DNA of 64,000 nt, taken from Methylorubrum thiocyanatum (GTDB taxonomy: Bacteria > Pseudomonadota > Alphaproteobacteria > Rhizobiales > Beijerinckiaceae). Shown one piece after another: positions 45,025 to 53,153 of this stretch. Location: assembly GCA_014138645.1 (NCBI GenBank), contig JACJIB010000008.1:1-64000 (forward strand). Reading direction: 5' to 3'. A model generated the notes under the pieces. That model did no database searches. It was not told where the DNA came from and was given only the letters and a program-made list of their open reading frames with translations. The position numbers were made by a program, and so were the translations under genes. How positions within the stretch are numbered: position 1 is the stretch's first letter; each line of letters starts with the position of its first letter.

Positions 45025-45441
45025 TCAGGGGCCGAGCAGATCGATCAGGAAGGGGATCAGCGGCAGGTCGGCCGGCGGCATCGGCAGGTCGCGCAGGGCG
45101 CCCGGGCGGACCCAGCGAAGCGCCTGCGCCTCCCGCGACTGCGGAATCCCTTCCCACCGCCGGCAGATATAGAGCGGCATCAGCAGGTGAAAATCCGGAT
45201 AGGCATGGCTCGCGAAGGTGAGCGGGGCAAGGCACGGCTCCTTGACCGTGATGCCGAGCTCCTCCGCGAGTTCGCGGATCAGGGTTTCCTCCGGCCGCTC
45301 GCCGGGCTCGACCTTGCCGCCGGGAAATTCCCAGAGGCCGGCCAGCGCCTTGCCCTCCGGTCGCTGGGCCATCAGAACCCGCCCGTCGCTATCGACCAGA
45401 GCCGCCGCGACGACGAGCAAGAGCTTGACCGGCGCGCTCAT
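45025..45441 (-). CDS. mutT: 8-oxo-dGTP diphosphatase MutT (Nudix)
   Basis: The 138-aa protein cleans oxidised dGTP from the nucleotide pool. The Nudix box is complete: from GGKVEPGERPEETLI through RELAEELGI (about 41-64), with the catalytic Glu pair. RVLMAQRPEGKALAGLWEFP is typical of MutT. The start ATG overlaps the stop of the SIMPL gene (ATGA), so it is translated by coupling within the argJ operon. argJ next to mutT is a known alphaproteobacterial arrangement. Confidence 0.93.
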   Translation of the reverse strand: MSAPVKLLLVVAAALVDSDGRVLMAQRPEGKALAGLWEFPGGKVEPGERPEETLIRELAEELGITVKEPCLAPLTFASHAYPDFHLLMPLYICRRWEGIPQSREAQALRWVRPGALRDLPMPPADLPLIPFLIDLLGP

Positions 45442-46157
45442 CGGCCGATCGCGAACACGGCGTCGACTTCCGCCGACGTCTCGATCGAACCGGCCTCCAC
45501 CGGGACGGCGGACCGGCCGCGGGGGGCCGCCGCCTTCATGGCAAGGCCGTAGGGCATCGGCCGGGGCGATTCGGTTCGCGGCGGCGAGTCGATCGAGATC
45601 ACGCTCCCGAGCTTCACGCCGGTCGCCTCCGCGATGCGCTCGGCCTGCGCCTTCGCATCCTTCACGGCGGCGACCTGCACGGCGGCATCCGCTGCGGCCG
45701 GGTCGCGCAGGCCGAAGCTGATCCCCTGGATGCGGTTGGCCCCCGAATCGAGCGTGCGCCGCATCAGTTCGCCGAGCCTGCCCATCTCGGCCAGCCGCAC
45801 CCGCACGCGGTTGCTGGCCGTGTAGCCGTCCTCGCGCTCGCCCATCGTGCCGTCGGGGAGCCGGACGTTCTTGATCCGCGGCTGCAGGGTGACCGCGGAG
45901 GTGCCGATATCGGCCTCCGCCACACCCATCTCCTTGGCCGTCGCGACGATGCCCTTCGCGGCCTGGCTCGCGGCATCGAGGGCGGCGGCCGGCGTTGCGC
46001 CGCGGCTCTCCACGCCGATCTCGACCGAGGCGAAGTCCGGCGCGACCTCCTGCGAGGCCCGGCCGATCACCCGGATGCGGCCGGACTCGTCATCGGCCGC
46101 AGCCGGGCTCGCCGCGGCGAGGAGCAGGAGGGAGCCTGCAAGCGCGAAGCACTTCAC
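45438..46157 (-). CDS. SIMPL-domain (DUF541) exported protein
   Basis: The 239-aa product starts at GTG 46157, which overlaps the argJ stop as GTGA. It has a signal peptide (FALAGSLLLLAAASPAAA, cleavage near AAAD) and the SIMPL/DUF541 domain: IRVIGRASQEVAPDFASVEI, then NRVRVRLAEMGRLGELMRRT and IQGISFGLRD. Relatives include periplasmic YggE, which lowers oxidative damage. Its place between argJ and mutT may reflect a shared anti-oxidant theme with MutT, which is inference. Confidence 0.88.
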   Translation of the reverse strand: MKCFALAGSLLLLAAASPAAADDESGRIRVIGRASQEVAPDFASVEIGVESRGATPAAALDAASQAAKGIVATAKEMGVAEADIGTSAVTLQPRIKNVRLPDGTMGEREDGYTASNRVRVRLAEMGRLGELMRRTLDSGANRIQGISFGLRDPAAADAAVQVAAVKDAKAQAERIAEATGVKLGSVISIDSPPRTESPRPMPYGLAMKAAAPRGRSAVPVEAGSIETSAEVDAVFAIGR

Positions 46158-47398
46158 GAGCGGTAGTCTCCGTTGATGGCGACGTAGGCTTTGGTGAGGT
46201 CGCAGGTCCAGACACGGGCACGGCCCTGGCCGAGTCCGAGTTCGACGCGCACGGTGATCTCGGGCCGGCGCATCACCGCGCTCGCCGCCTCCTCGCTGTA
46301 ATCGGGGTCGCGGGCGCCCTGCACCGCGACGCGGACGTCGCCGAACCAGATCGCGAGGCGGTCGCGGTCGGCGGGCTCGCCGGCCTTGCCGACCGCCATC
46401 ACCACGCGGCCCCAATTGGCGTCCTCGCCGGCCACTGCCGTCTTCACCAGCGGCGAATTGGCGATCGACATGGCGATGCGGTGGGCGGAGGCATCGCTCT
46501 CGGCGCCCTCGACCTCGACGGTCACGAGCTTGTTGGCGCCCTCCCCGTCCCGGGCGACGAGCTGCGCGAGTTCGATCAGCAGGTCGTCCAGGGCCGCGCA
46601 GAAGTCGGACAGTCTCGGATCGTCGGCGCGGGTGACCGCCGCGTTGCCCGCCGCGCCGGTGGCGAAGAGCAGCAGCGTGTCGGAGGTCGAGGTGTCGCCG
46701 TCCACCGTGACGCAGTTGAACGAGGTCTTCGTGCCCGCGCTCAGCAGCTCCTGCAGCACGTCCTGCGGCAGGGCGGCGTCGGTGAAGGCGAAGGAGAGCA
46801 TCGTCGCCATGTCGGGGGCGATCATGCCCGCGCCCTTGGCGATGCCGTTGATCGTCACCGGAACGCCGTCGATCGCGGCCCGGCGGGTGGCGAGCTTCGG
46901 GAAGGTGTCGGTCGTCATGATGGCGGTCGCCGCCCGGGTCCAGGCCTCGGCACCGCCCTCGGCGCGGGCGGCGCAATCGGCCAGCACGCCCTCGAACTTG
47001 CGCGCGTCGAGGGGCTCGCCGATCACGCCGGTGGAGGCGATCATCACCGCCTCCGGGGCACAGCCCGCCGCCTGTCCCGCGATCTCGGCGGTCAGCGACA
47101 CGGCCTCGCGACCCTTGAGCCCGGTGAACGCGTTGGCGTTGCCCGAATTCACCACGAGCGCCCGCGCGCCCTTGCCGGCCTTCAGGGCGTCACGGCACCA
47201 ATCCACCGGCGCGGAGGGGCAGCGCGAACGGGTGAACACGCCCGCGACGTCCGTCCCCTCGGCAAGCGCGACGTAGAGCACGTCCGTACGGTTCTTGTAG
47301 CGGATGCCGGCCTGGGCGGTGGCGAGGCGCACGCCCGCGATCTCCGGCAGCGACGGTGAGGCGGCGGGCGCCAGGGGGGAGATTTCCGTGGATGACAT
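46154..47398 (-). CDS. argJ: Glutamate N-acetyltransferase / amino-acid N-acetyltransferase
   Basis: The 414-aa protein moves the acetyl group from N-acetylornithine to glutamate (arginine synthesis) and may also use acetyl-CoA. It is made as a precursor and cuts itself before Thr199 in the motif ATMLSF, giving alpha and beta chains; KGAGMIAPDMATMLSF is clear. ATG 47398 is well supported by length. It is first in a four-gene unit argJ-SIMPL-mutT-DUF6880 with two stop/start overlaps. Confidence 0.96.
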   Translation of the reverse strand: MSSTEISPLAPAASPSLPEIAGVRLATAQAGIRYKNRTDVLYVALAEGTDVAGVFTRSRCPSAPVDWCRDALKAGKGARALVVNSGNANAFTGLKGREAVSLTAEIAGQAAGCAPEAVMIASTGVIGEPLDARKFEGVLADCAARAEGGAEAWTRAATAIMTTDTFPKLATRRAAIDGVPVTINGIAKGAGMIAPDMATMLSFAFTDAALPQDVLQELLSAGTKTSFNCVTVDGDTSTSDTLLLFATGAAGNAAVTRADDPRLSDFCAALDDLLIELAQLVARDGEGANKLVTVEVEGAESDASAHRIAMSIANSPLVKTAVAGEDANWGRVVMAVGKAGEPADRDRLAIWFGDVRVAVQGARDPDYSEEAASAVMRRPEITVRVELGLGQGRARVWTCDLTKAYVAINGDYRS

Positions 47399-47774
47399 CG
47401 GTCGTCGGCTCCGTCTCTAACCCGCTCTCGCCCGGTCGGCCGCGTCGGGAGGGGCGGCCTCGCACGCGGAGGCGACACGGGCATGAATCCCGAAGGTCGC
47501 GGGCCGCTCTGTTGCGCCCAGGGAGCTTCGCGTCAACACGCGGTGGCTCGGGGCGAGCGGCGGAGCCCATTCGCCGAAGCTCCCGGCGTCGGCCGGGGCC
47601 GCTCACACGAAGGTGAGCGCTCGGGACTGGAACGATTCTCCGGGGAGAGCTGATTTTCACTACAACCGTGCGATGCACAAGAATAGGATGCACCGGACCG
47701 TGTCCCGAAAGCTGCATCCCAGCCCGTGCTGAGTAAAGCCGCTTGAATGCATTGCGCAACCTGCTTAACCTAGA
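47399..47774. other. Divergent intergenic region argJ / receiver gene
   Basis: 376 bases, with promoters for argJ (left) and the receiver-like gene (right). CGCTCAC-ACGAAG-GTGAGCG at 47601-47620 is a 7-bp hairpin. A short GATGCAC direct repeat lies near 47674-47695. CTTGAA at about 47741 followed at promoter distance by CTTAACCTAG could be the promoter of the receiver gene. No coding ORF or RNA gene found. Confidence 0.5.
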
Positions 47775-48245
47775 ATGATGCATCGCAACCAAGATCGCGA
47801 CGACACGACCATCGACGTCGATCCCGGCCGCGTGGAGGCAGGAATCGGCGGAGCCGGTGCGCCGCGAAGCTGCTACGGGGTTCAGGTGCTGGTTGCGGGG
47901 CGCCGCAAGCAGTGGCGCGACGAGATCAACGGACAGATCCGGCGCGCCGGCTACAGCGCGATCTCCGTCGATTCCGCCGTCGATGCCCTCACCGTTCTCG
48001 TACTCGGCCTGCCCGTCGATGTCTTGGTGACCGATGCGGAGTTGCACGGCTCTCTCGGCATCAGCGAACTCGCCGCCGAGGCGCGGGCGCTGCGTCCCAA
48101 TCTCGGTATCGTCGTCGCCTGCGATTCGGCGGTCAGCGACTGTGCCGACCTTGTCCCGGCGGATGCGCTGCTGGTGCCCTGCCCGAGCCAGGAGGAGGCG
48201 GTCGCCTCCTCCGTGCGCGAGGCGCTGGCCGCCCGCGCCGTCTGA
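47775..48245 (+). CDS. Degenerate receiver-domain protein (pseudo-receiver)
   Basis: The 156-aa product is one receiver-like domain after a 35-residue disordered lead. It keeps the phosphoacceptor-type Asp87 in VDVLVTDAELHG and helix-strand order (GVQVLVAG, YSAISVDSAVDAL, LGIVVACDSAV, ALLVPCP). It lacks the acidic pair after strand 1 (AG at 41-42 where DD/DE is usual) and the strand-5 Lys-Pro (PCPS). Phosphorylation is thus doubtful. No output domain follows, and no kinase is nearby. M at 47778 is an equal start. Confidence 0.7.
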   Translation: MMHRNQDRDDTTIDVDPGRVEAGIGGAGAPRSCYGVQVLVAGRRKQWRDEINGQIRRAGYSAISVDSAVDALTVLVLGLPVDVLVTDAELHGSLGISELAAEARALRPNLGIVVACDSAVSDCADLVPADALLVPCPSQEEAVASSVREALAARAV

Positions 48246-48335
48246 GACGGCTCGAACGCCGGAGCCCGCGACGATCGGGCCGGTACCCGATGGCAAGCCG
48301 GACATGGCAGCTTCCGGGCCGGAGGATACCACGCC

Positions 48336-48902
48336 ATGACGATTCGCCGCCGCGACTGCCTCGCGATGCTCGCCGTTCTCGCCGCGGGGCGCGCCAACGC
48401 TCCCGCCTATGCCGCTGAATCCGGCCCGGCGGGGGCCTTCGCGTTCGACAAGCCGGGCGGCGGCACGCTCCCGCTCTCGGCCTATGCCGGCAAGCCCGTC
48501 CTCATCGTCAACACCGCCACCGCCTGCGGCTACGCTCCGCAATTCGCCGGCCTCCAGGGGCTGTGGACCCGCTTCGGCGACCGGGGCCTGACGGTGATCG
48601 CCGTGCCCTCCCCCGATTTCGGCAATCAGGAGCCCCTCGACGGCGCCGCCATCGCCGAGGCCGCGCGGAAGAACCACGGCGTCACCTTCCCGGTGGCGGA
48701 CAAGACCCATGTCCGCGGCCCTGCTGCGCATCCGTTCTATCGCTGGGCGGCGGAGCAGAAGCCGGGGCAGAGCCCGCAATGGAACTTCCATAAATATCTC
48801 GTCGGCCGCGACGGCACCCTGCGCGCCGCCTTCGCGACCCAGATCGATCCGAGCGATCCGCGTATCGTCAGCGCGATCGTCGCGGAGCTGGGGCAGGCCT
48901 GA
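48336..48902 (+). CDS. Glutathione peroxidase-like thiol peroxidase, exported
   Basis: The 188-aa protein reduces peroxides with Cys64 in NTATACGYAPQFAGLQ, which is Cys rather than selenocysteine. The partners are seen as Gln in PSPDFGNQEPL and Trp/Asn in QWNFHKYLVGRDG. An N-terminal RRRDCLAMLAVLAAGRA is a weak signal peptide (Tat-like), so the protein may act in the periplasm; cytosolic forms normally lack this. It is 90 bases after the receiver gene. Confidence 0.9.
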   Translation: MTIRRRDCLAMLAVLAAGRANAPAYAAESGPAGAFAFDKPGGGTLPLSAYAGKPVLIVNTATACGYAPQFAGLQGLWTRFGDRGLTVIAVPSPDFGNQEPLDGAAIAEAARKNHGVTFPVADKTHVRGPAAHPFYRWAAEQKPGQSPQWNFHKYLVGRDGTLRAAFATQIDPSDPRIVSAIVAELGQA

Positions 48903-48922
48903 GACGCGGCTCCGTCACGGGG

Positions 48923-49141
48923 TCACCGGCCGGGAATGTCGGCCGGCGGCAGCAATCCCCGCTCAGACCGCGGCAGCGGACGGCGGGCGCGCGGCGCTTG
49001 GAAACGTCCCTCCCGCTCAATCGCGCGCGGCGGCGCGGACGGGTAGTTCGAGGCGAAGGGGTTCGGCGGCACGCCCTGCGCGAGGGAGGGCGAGGCCGCG
49101 AGGCAGAGGCAGGCGACGAGGAAAGCGGGGCTCGGGCGCAT
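48923..49141 (-). CDS. Small exported protein, Arg/Pro-rich
   Basis: The 72-aa product has a clear signal peptide (SPAFLVACLCLAASPSLAQ, cleavage after LAQ) and a Pro/Arg-rich mature part ending in LLPPADIPGR. It lies on the strand opposite to its neighbours, converging with the glutathione peroxidase gene 20 bases away. No family recognised. The signal peptide is the main support. Confidence 0.55.
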   Translation of the reverse strand: MRPSPAFLVACLCLAASPSLAQGVPPNPFASNYPSAPPRAIEREGRFQAPRARRPLPRSERGLLPPADIPGR

Positions 49142-49252
49142 CGGCGGTGGATTTCCGGTTCGCAGGGGCTCGCGCCGGCACGGGGCGCCTCCCCACATCC
49201 CACCCAGCCGCGTCATCATTGCGGCCGGAACGCACGAGCCGAAGACCGAGCC

Positions 49253-49480
49253 ATGGACCCGCACAGCTTCGAACAGGATGGCGTCGTCTACGAGGTCCGC
49301 TTCGAGCGGACCCCGGACGGTTGGATCGCGCGGATCCGGCCCGAGGACGGCGCCGAGGCCCATGTCTTCGCTTTCCCCGACGGCATCGGCTTCGATCCGG
49401 AGGACGTGCGCGGCTCGCTGATCGCCGGCTGCGAAGCGGCGGTGGCGCGCATCCCACGCCGGGCGCCGACGCGGCATTGA
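49253..49480 (+). CDS. Small hypothetical protein
   Basis: The 75-aa product has short beta-rich segments (VVYEVRFERTPDGWIARIRP, AHVFAFPDGIGFDPE) and a basic tail. No signal peptide. It looks like a small soluble domain, not recognised. It is divergent from the small exported protein and 88 bases before the DUF2188 gene, in the same direction. Confidence 0.6.
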   Translation: MDPHSFEQDGVVYEVRFERTPDGWIARIRPEDGAEAHVFAFPDGIGFDPEDVRGSLIAGCEAAVARIPRRAPTRH

Positions 49481-49568
49481 GGGCTCGAAACGGAACCTCG
49501 CGCAGCGAAACCGGTTCGGGCACCAGCACGCGGAACAAAAGCGCGCCGGAAACGAACGGGATTTTCCG

Positions 49569-49811
49569 ATGACCGAAGTGACCTATCACATCGTCGAGCA
49601 TGACGGCGGCTTCGCCTACAAGGTCGGCGACGTCTTCTCCGAGACCTTCCCGAGCCGCCAGGAGGCGCTGCAGGCCGCGCAGGCCGCCGCCGCCGAGCAG
49701 CAGGTGCCGGGCTCGACCGAAGGGATCCGCTACCAGGATGGGACCGGCCAGTGGCACGACGAGACCGCGCAGGGCAGTGACCGTCCGGTGGCCCGGGTCG
49801 CCGAGGACTGA
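49569..49811 (+). CDS. DUF2188 domain protein
   Basis: The 80-aa product fits DUF2188: YHIVEHDGGFAYKVGDVFSET then SRQEALQAAQAAAAEQ, and the short domain ends in a variable acidic tail. Function unknown. Such proteins are abundant in soil alphaproteobacteria. It ends 6 bases before the putA stop on the other strand. Confidence 0.8.
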   Translation: MTEVTYHIVEHDGGFAYKVGDVFSETFPSRQEALQAAQAAAAEQQVPGSTEGIRYQDGTGQWHDETAQGSDRPVARVAED

Positions 49812-49817
49812 ACCGCC

Positions 49818-52800
49818 TCACCCGTCGAGGGTTATGAGCCCGACGCTGCCGCCCGCCGCGGCGGTGTTGACGGTGAGCGTCCGCTCGGTCGCGAAGCGGG
49901 CGAGATAATGCGGGCCGCCGGCCTTCGGGCCGGTGCCCGAAAGGCCGGTGCCGCCGAAGGGCTGGCTGCCGACGACCGCGCCGATCATGTTGCGGTTCAC
50001 GTAGACGTTGCCGTGCGGCAGCGCGGCGGCGATCCGCTCGGCCGTCTCCTCGATGCGCGAATGGATGCCGAGGGTGAGCCCGTAGCCCTCGGCCCGGATC
50101 GCCTCGATCACGCCGGCAAGGCCACTTGCCGGGTATCGGACGACGTGGAGGATCGGACCGAACACCTCTTGCCGCAGGTCGGCGACGCCGCCGATCTCGA
50201 AGATGTGCGGCGCCACGTAGAGCCCGCCCGGATCGGCGCCGGAGACGTGCGTGCGCGCCGACCGCGCCATCGCCGCGATATGCGCGTCGAGGCGCCGCTT
50301 GGCCGATGCATCGATCACCGGACCGAGATCGGTCGCGAGGTCGCGGGGATCGCCCACCGTCAGTTCCCGCGCCGCGCCGGCCACCGCCGCGATCATCCGG
50401 TCGGCGACATCCTCCTGCACGAGGAGCAGGCGCAGGGCCGAGCAGCGCTGCCCGGCGGAGCGGAAGGCCGAGACCACCACGTCGTCGGCCACCTGCTCGG
50501 GCAGCGCGGTGGCATCGACGATCATCGCGTTGATGCCGCCGGTCTCGGCGATCAGCGGCAGGATCGCGCCGTCGCGGGCGGCCAGCGCCCGATTGATCGC
50601 CTGCGCCGTTGCCGTTGAGCCGGTGAAGACGACGCCGGAGAGCGCCGCATGCCCGATCAGCGCGGCGCCGGTCTCCGGGCCGCCGGGAACGAGGTGCAGG
50701 GCGCTTCCCGGCACGCCGGCCCCGTGCAGCAGGCGCACGGCAAGGTCCGCCACCAGCGGTGTCTGCGGCGCCGGCTTGGCGACGACCGCGTTGCCGGCCA
50801 TCAGTGCCGCGGCGACCTGCCCGGTGAAGATCGCGAGGGGAAAATTCCACGGCGAGACCGCAGCGAACACCCCGCGCCCGCTCAGGCGCAGGCTGTTGGC
50901 CTCGCCCGCCGGGCCGGGCAGGCTCTGCGGCTCCGCGAACAGACGCCGGCCCTGCACCGCGTAGTAGCGCAGGAAGTCGATCGCCTCACGCCACTCGGCG
51001 ACGGCGTCGTCCAGGGTCTTTCCGGCCTCGGCCTGCAGCAGGTGCAGCAGGCGCGGTTGCTCGCGCAGGAAGGCCTCCGCCGCCCGCTCCAGACAGGCGG
51101 CGCGCGCGTCGGCGGGTGTCGCGGCCCAGGCGGGAAAGCCGCGGGCGGCGGCGTCCATGGCGCGCGCGGCGATGGCTTCGTCGGCCTCCGTGACGCTGCC
51201 GAGAGCGGTCCCGTCGATCGGGCTCAGGACCGGCCGGGCTTGGCCGGCCTGAACGGTCCCGTCGATGAGCGGCGTCGCATCGGCGGAACTGGACGCGGCG
51301 GCGACCGACCCGATCTGCCGCCGCAGCGCCGCACCATCACCGAAGGCCAGCCCCGGCGCGTTGCGGCGCTCCGCGCCGAACAGGTCGCGCGGCAGCGGGA
51401 TCTCGGGGTGGCGGGCCTGGGAGGGTGTCTCGACGAGGGTTTGCGGCCGGGCGAGAAGCTGTGCCACCGGCACCGCCGGATCGGCGGCGCGGGCGACGAA
51501 GGAGGCGTTCGCCCCGTTCTCCAGCAGGCGGCGCACGAGATAGGCGAGCAGTTCGCGGTGCCCGCCGACCGGCGCGTAGATCCGCTGGCCGATGCCCGGA
51601 GCCCGCTCGGCCAGCCGCTCGTAGAGCGCCTCGCCCATGCCGTGCAGGCGCTGGAATTCGAACCCGGCCTCCTCGGTGGCGGGACGGTCGAGGAGGCCGG
51701 CCAGCCCGAGCACGCTCGCCACCGTCAGCGCGTTGTGCGTGGCGAATTGCGGATAGAGCCGCGGGCGGTGGTCCAGCAGCCGTCGGGCGGCGGCCAGATA
51801 GTTCAGGTCCGTCATCGCCTTGCGGGTGAAGACGGGATAGTCGGGCGCACCCTGAATCTGGGCGAGCTTCACCTCGGTGTCCCAGTAGGCGCCCTTGACG
51901 AGGCGCACCATCAGCCGCCGGTCGTGCCGCTCGGCCAACTGCGCCACGTGGTTGATCACCGGCAGGCAGCGCTTGGAATAGGCCTGGATTGCGAGTCCGA
52001 ACCCGTCCCAGCCGGCGAGCGTCGGATCGGCCAGCACCGCTGCGAACACGTCGAGGGAGAGTTCGAGCCGTTCGGCCTCCTCGGCGTCGAGGGTGAAGTT
52101 GAGATCGTGGGCGCGGGCCGTGCGGGCGAGGTCGCGCACCACCGGCACCAGTTCGGCCATCACCCGTGCGCCCTGCGTCGGACTGTAGCGCGGATGGAGC
52201 GCCGAGAGCTTGACCGAGATGCCGGGCCGGGCCGGCAGGGGCGCGTTGCCGGCCTCCCGGCCGATCCGGGCGATGGCGCGGGCATAGGCCTGGCGGTAGC
52301 TCTCCGCGTCCTCCGCCGTGCGGGCGCCCTCGCCCAGCATGTCGAAGGAGTAGCGCGAGCGCCGGGCGGCGCCCGATCCGGCGCGCTTGAGCGCGGCGCC
52401 GATCTCCTCCGCCAGCACGAATTGCCCGCCCATCAGCCGCATCGCCCGGTGCGCCGCCGCGCGCACCGCCGGGCGGCCGAGACGCCGGACCATGCCACCC
52501 AGCGTCGCCTCGGGCGTATCCTCCGGGCCGACGAGGCGGGCGCCGAGGCCGAGCGCCCAGGACGCGGCCTGGGCCAGCCCGCTCTCCGAGCGCACCGCGT
52601 GGTGGGCGAAATCGCCCTCGCGCAGCTTGTCGGCGATCAGCCGGTCGGCGGTGGCCGCGTCGGGCACCCGCAGCAGCGCCTCGGCGAGACTCATCAGGGC
52701 GAGCCCCTCACGGGTCGTGAGCGCGTATTCCCGCAGCAGCGCCTCGACCGCGCCGTGGCCGGCATCCGCGCGGATCGCGTCGATGAGGTCGGCGGCGAGC

Positions 52801-52910
52801 CCATCGACGGCCGCTTCCGCACCCGCCGGTAGCGGCGCCTCCTGCAGCAGCGCCTCGGCCAGGGCGGCGTCATCCGGCGCGTAGGGAGCCTGGAAGCGTG
52901 GTGAGGACAT
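49818..52910 (-). CDS. putA: Bifunctional proline dehydrogenase / glutamate-semialdehyde dehydrogenase
   Basis: The 1030-aa protein oxidises proline to glutamate in two steps. The FAD barrel domain (about 170-470) has NFTLDAEEAERLELSLDVFA, GLAIQAYSKRCLPVI and LMVRLVKGAYWDTEVK. The aldehyde dehydrogenase half has its catalytic Cys823 in SAGQRCSALRLLL. The N-terminal DNA-binding domain of E. coli PutA (1320 aa) is absent, so this form cannot repress its own gene. ATG 52910 is preferred to the open frame to 53105. Proline use is a carbon/nitrogen side route. Confidence 0.94.
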   Translation of the reverse strand: MSSPRFQAPYAPDDAALAEALLQEAPLPAGAEAAVDGLAADLIDAIRADAGHGAVEALLREYALTTREGLALMSLAEALLRVPDAATADRLIADKLREGDFAHHAVRSESGLAQAASWALGLGARLVGPEDTPEATLGGMVRRLGRPAVRAAAHRAMRLMGGQFVLAEEIGAALKRAGSGAARRSRYSFDMLGEGARTAEDAESYRQAYARAIARIGREAGNAPLPARPGISVKLSALHPRYSPTQGARVMAELVPVVRDLARTARAHDLNFTLDAEEAERLELSLDVFAAVLADPTLAGWDGFGLAIQAYSKRCLPVINHVAQLAERHDRRLMVRLVKGAYWDTEVKLAQIQGAPDYPVFTRKAMTDLNYLAAARRLLDHRPRLYPQFATHNALTVASVLGLAGLLDRPATEEAGFEFQRLHGMGEALYERLAERAPGIGQRIYAPVGGHRELLAYLVRRLLENGANASFVARAADPAVPVAQLLARPQTLVETPSQARHPEIPLPRDLFGAERRNAPGLAFGDGAALRRQIGSVAAASSSADATPLIDGTVQAGQARPVLSPIDGTALGSVTEADEAIAARAMDAAARGFPAWAATPADARAACLERAAEAFLREQPRLLHLLQAEAGKTLDDAVAEWREAIDFLRYYAVQGRRLFAEPQSLPGPAGEANSLRLSGRGVFAAVSPWNFPLAIFTGQVAAALMAGNAVVAKPAPQTPLVADLAVRLLHGAGVPGSALHLVPGGPETGAALIGHAALSGVVFTGSTATAQAINRALAARDGAILPLIAETGGINAMIVDATALPEQVADDVVVSAFRSAGQRCSALRLLLVQEDVADRMIAAVAGAARELTVGDPRDLATDLGPVIDASAKRRLDAHIAAMARSARTHVSGADPGGLYVAPHIFEIGGVADLRQEVFGPILHVVRYPASGLAGVIEAIRAEGYGLTLGIHSRIEETAERIAAALPHGNVYVNRNMIGAVVGSQPFGGTGLSGTGPKAGGPHYLARFATERTLTVNTAAAGGSVGLITLDG

Positions 52911-53153
52911 GGGAGCCGTCGCGGTCACACGCGAGCCTAGCACCGTCCTCGACGTTCGTAAGGCCCTCGCGAGGTCGCCGGGCGACATCCGGGCAGACTC
53001 GTTCGGAGACGCCTCGCGCGCGTAGCGCCAGGAGACTTGACGGGAGATGGCAGGAACCGCGCCTTCGAGACGAAGGCCGCCCCCGAAGTCCGTTCCGGCC
53101 CGCACATCGATCTGAGCGCGTCCCGCAAGCCCTGTGCGCCGCCGCGGCGGGCC

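Noticed and set aside
50649..52832. 727-aa open frame antisense to putA
   Set aside because: No motifs; shadow of the PutA coding sequence.
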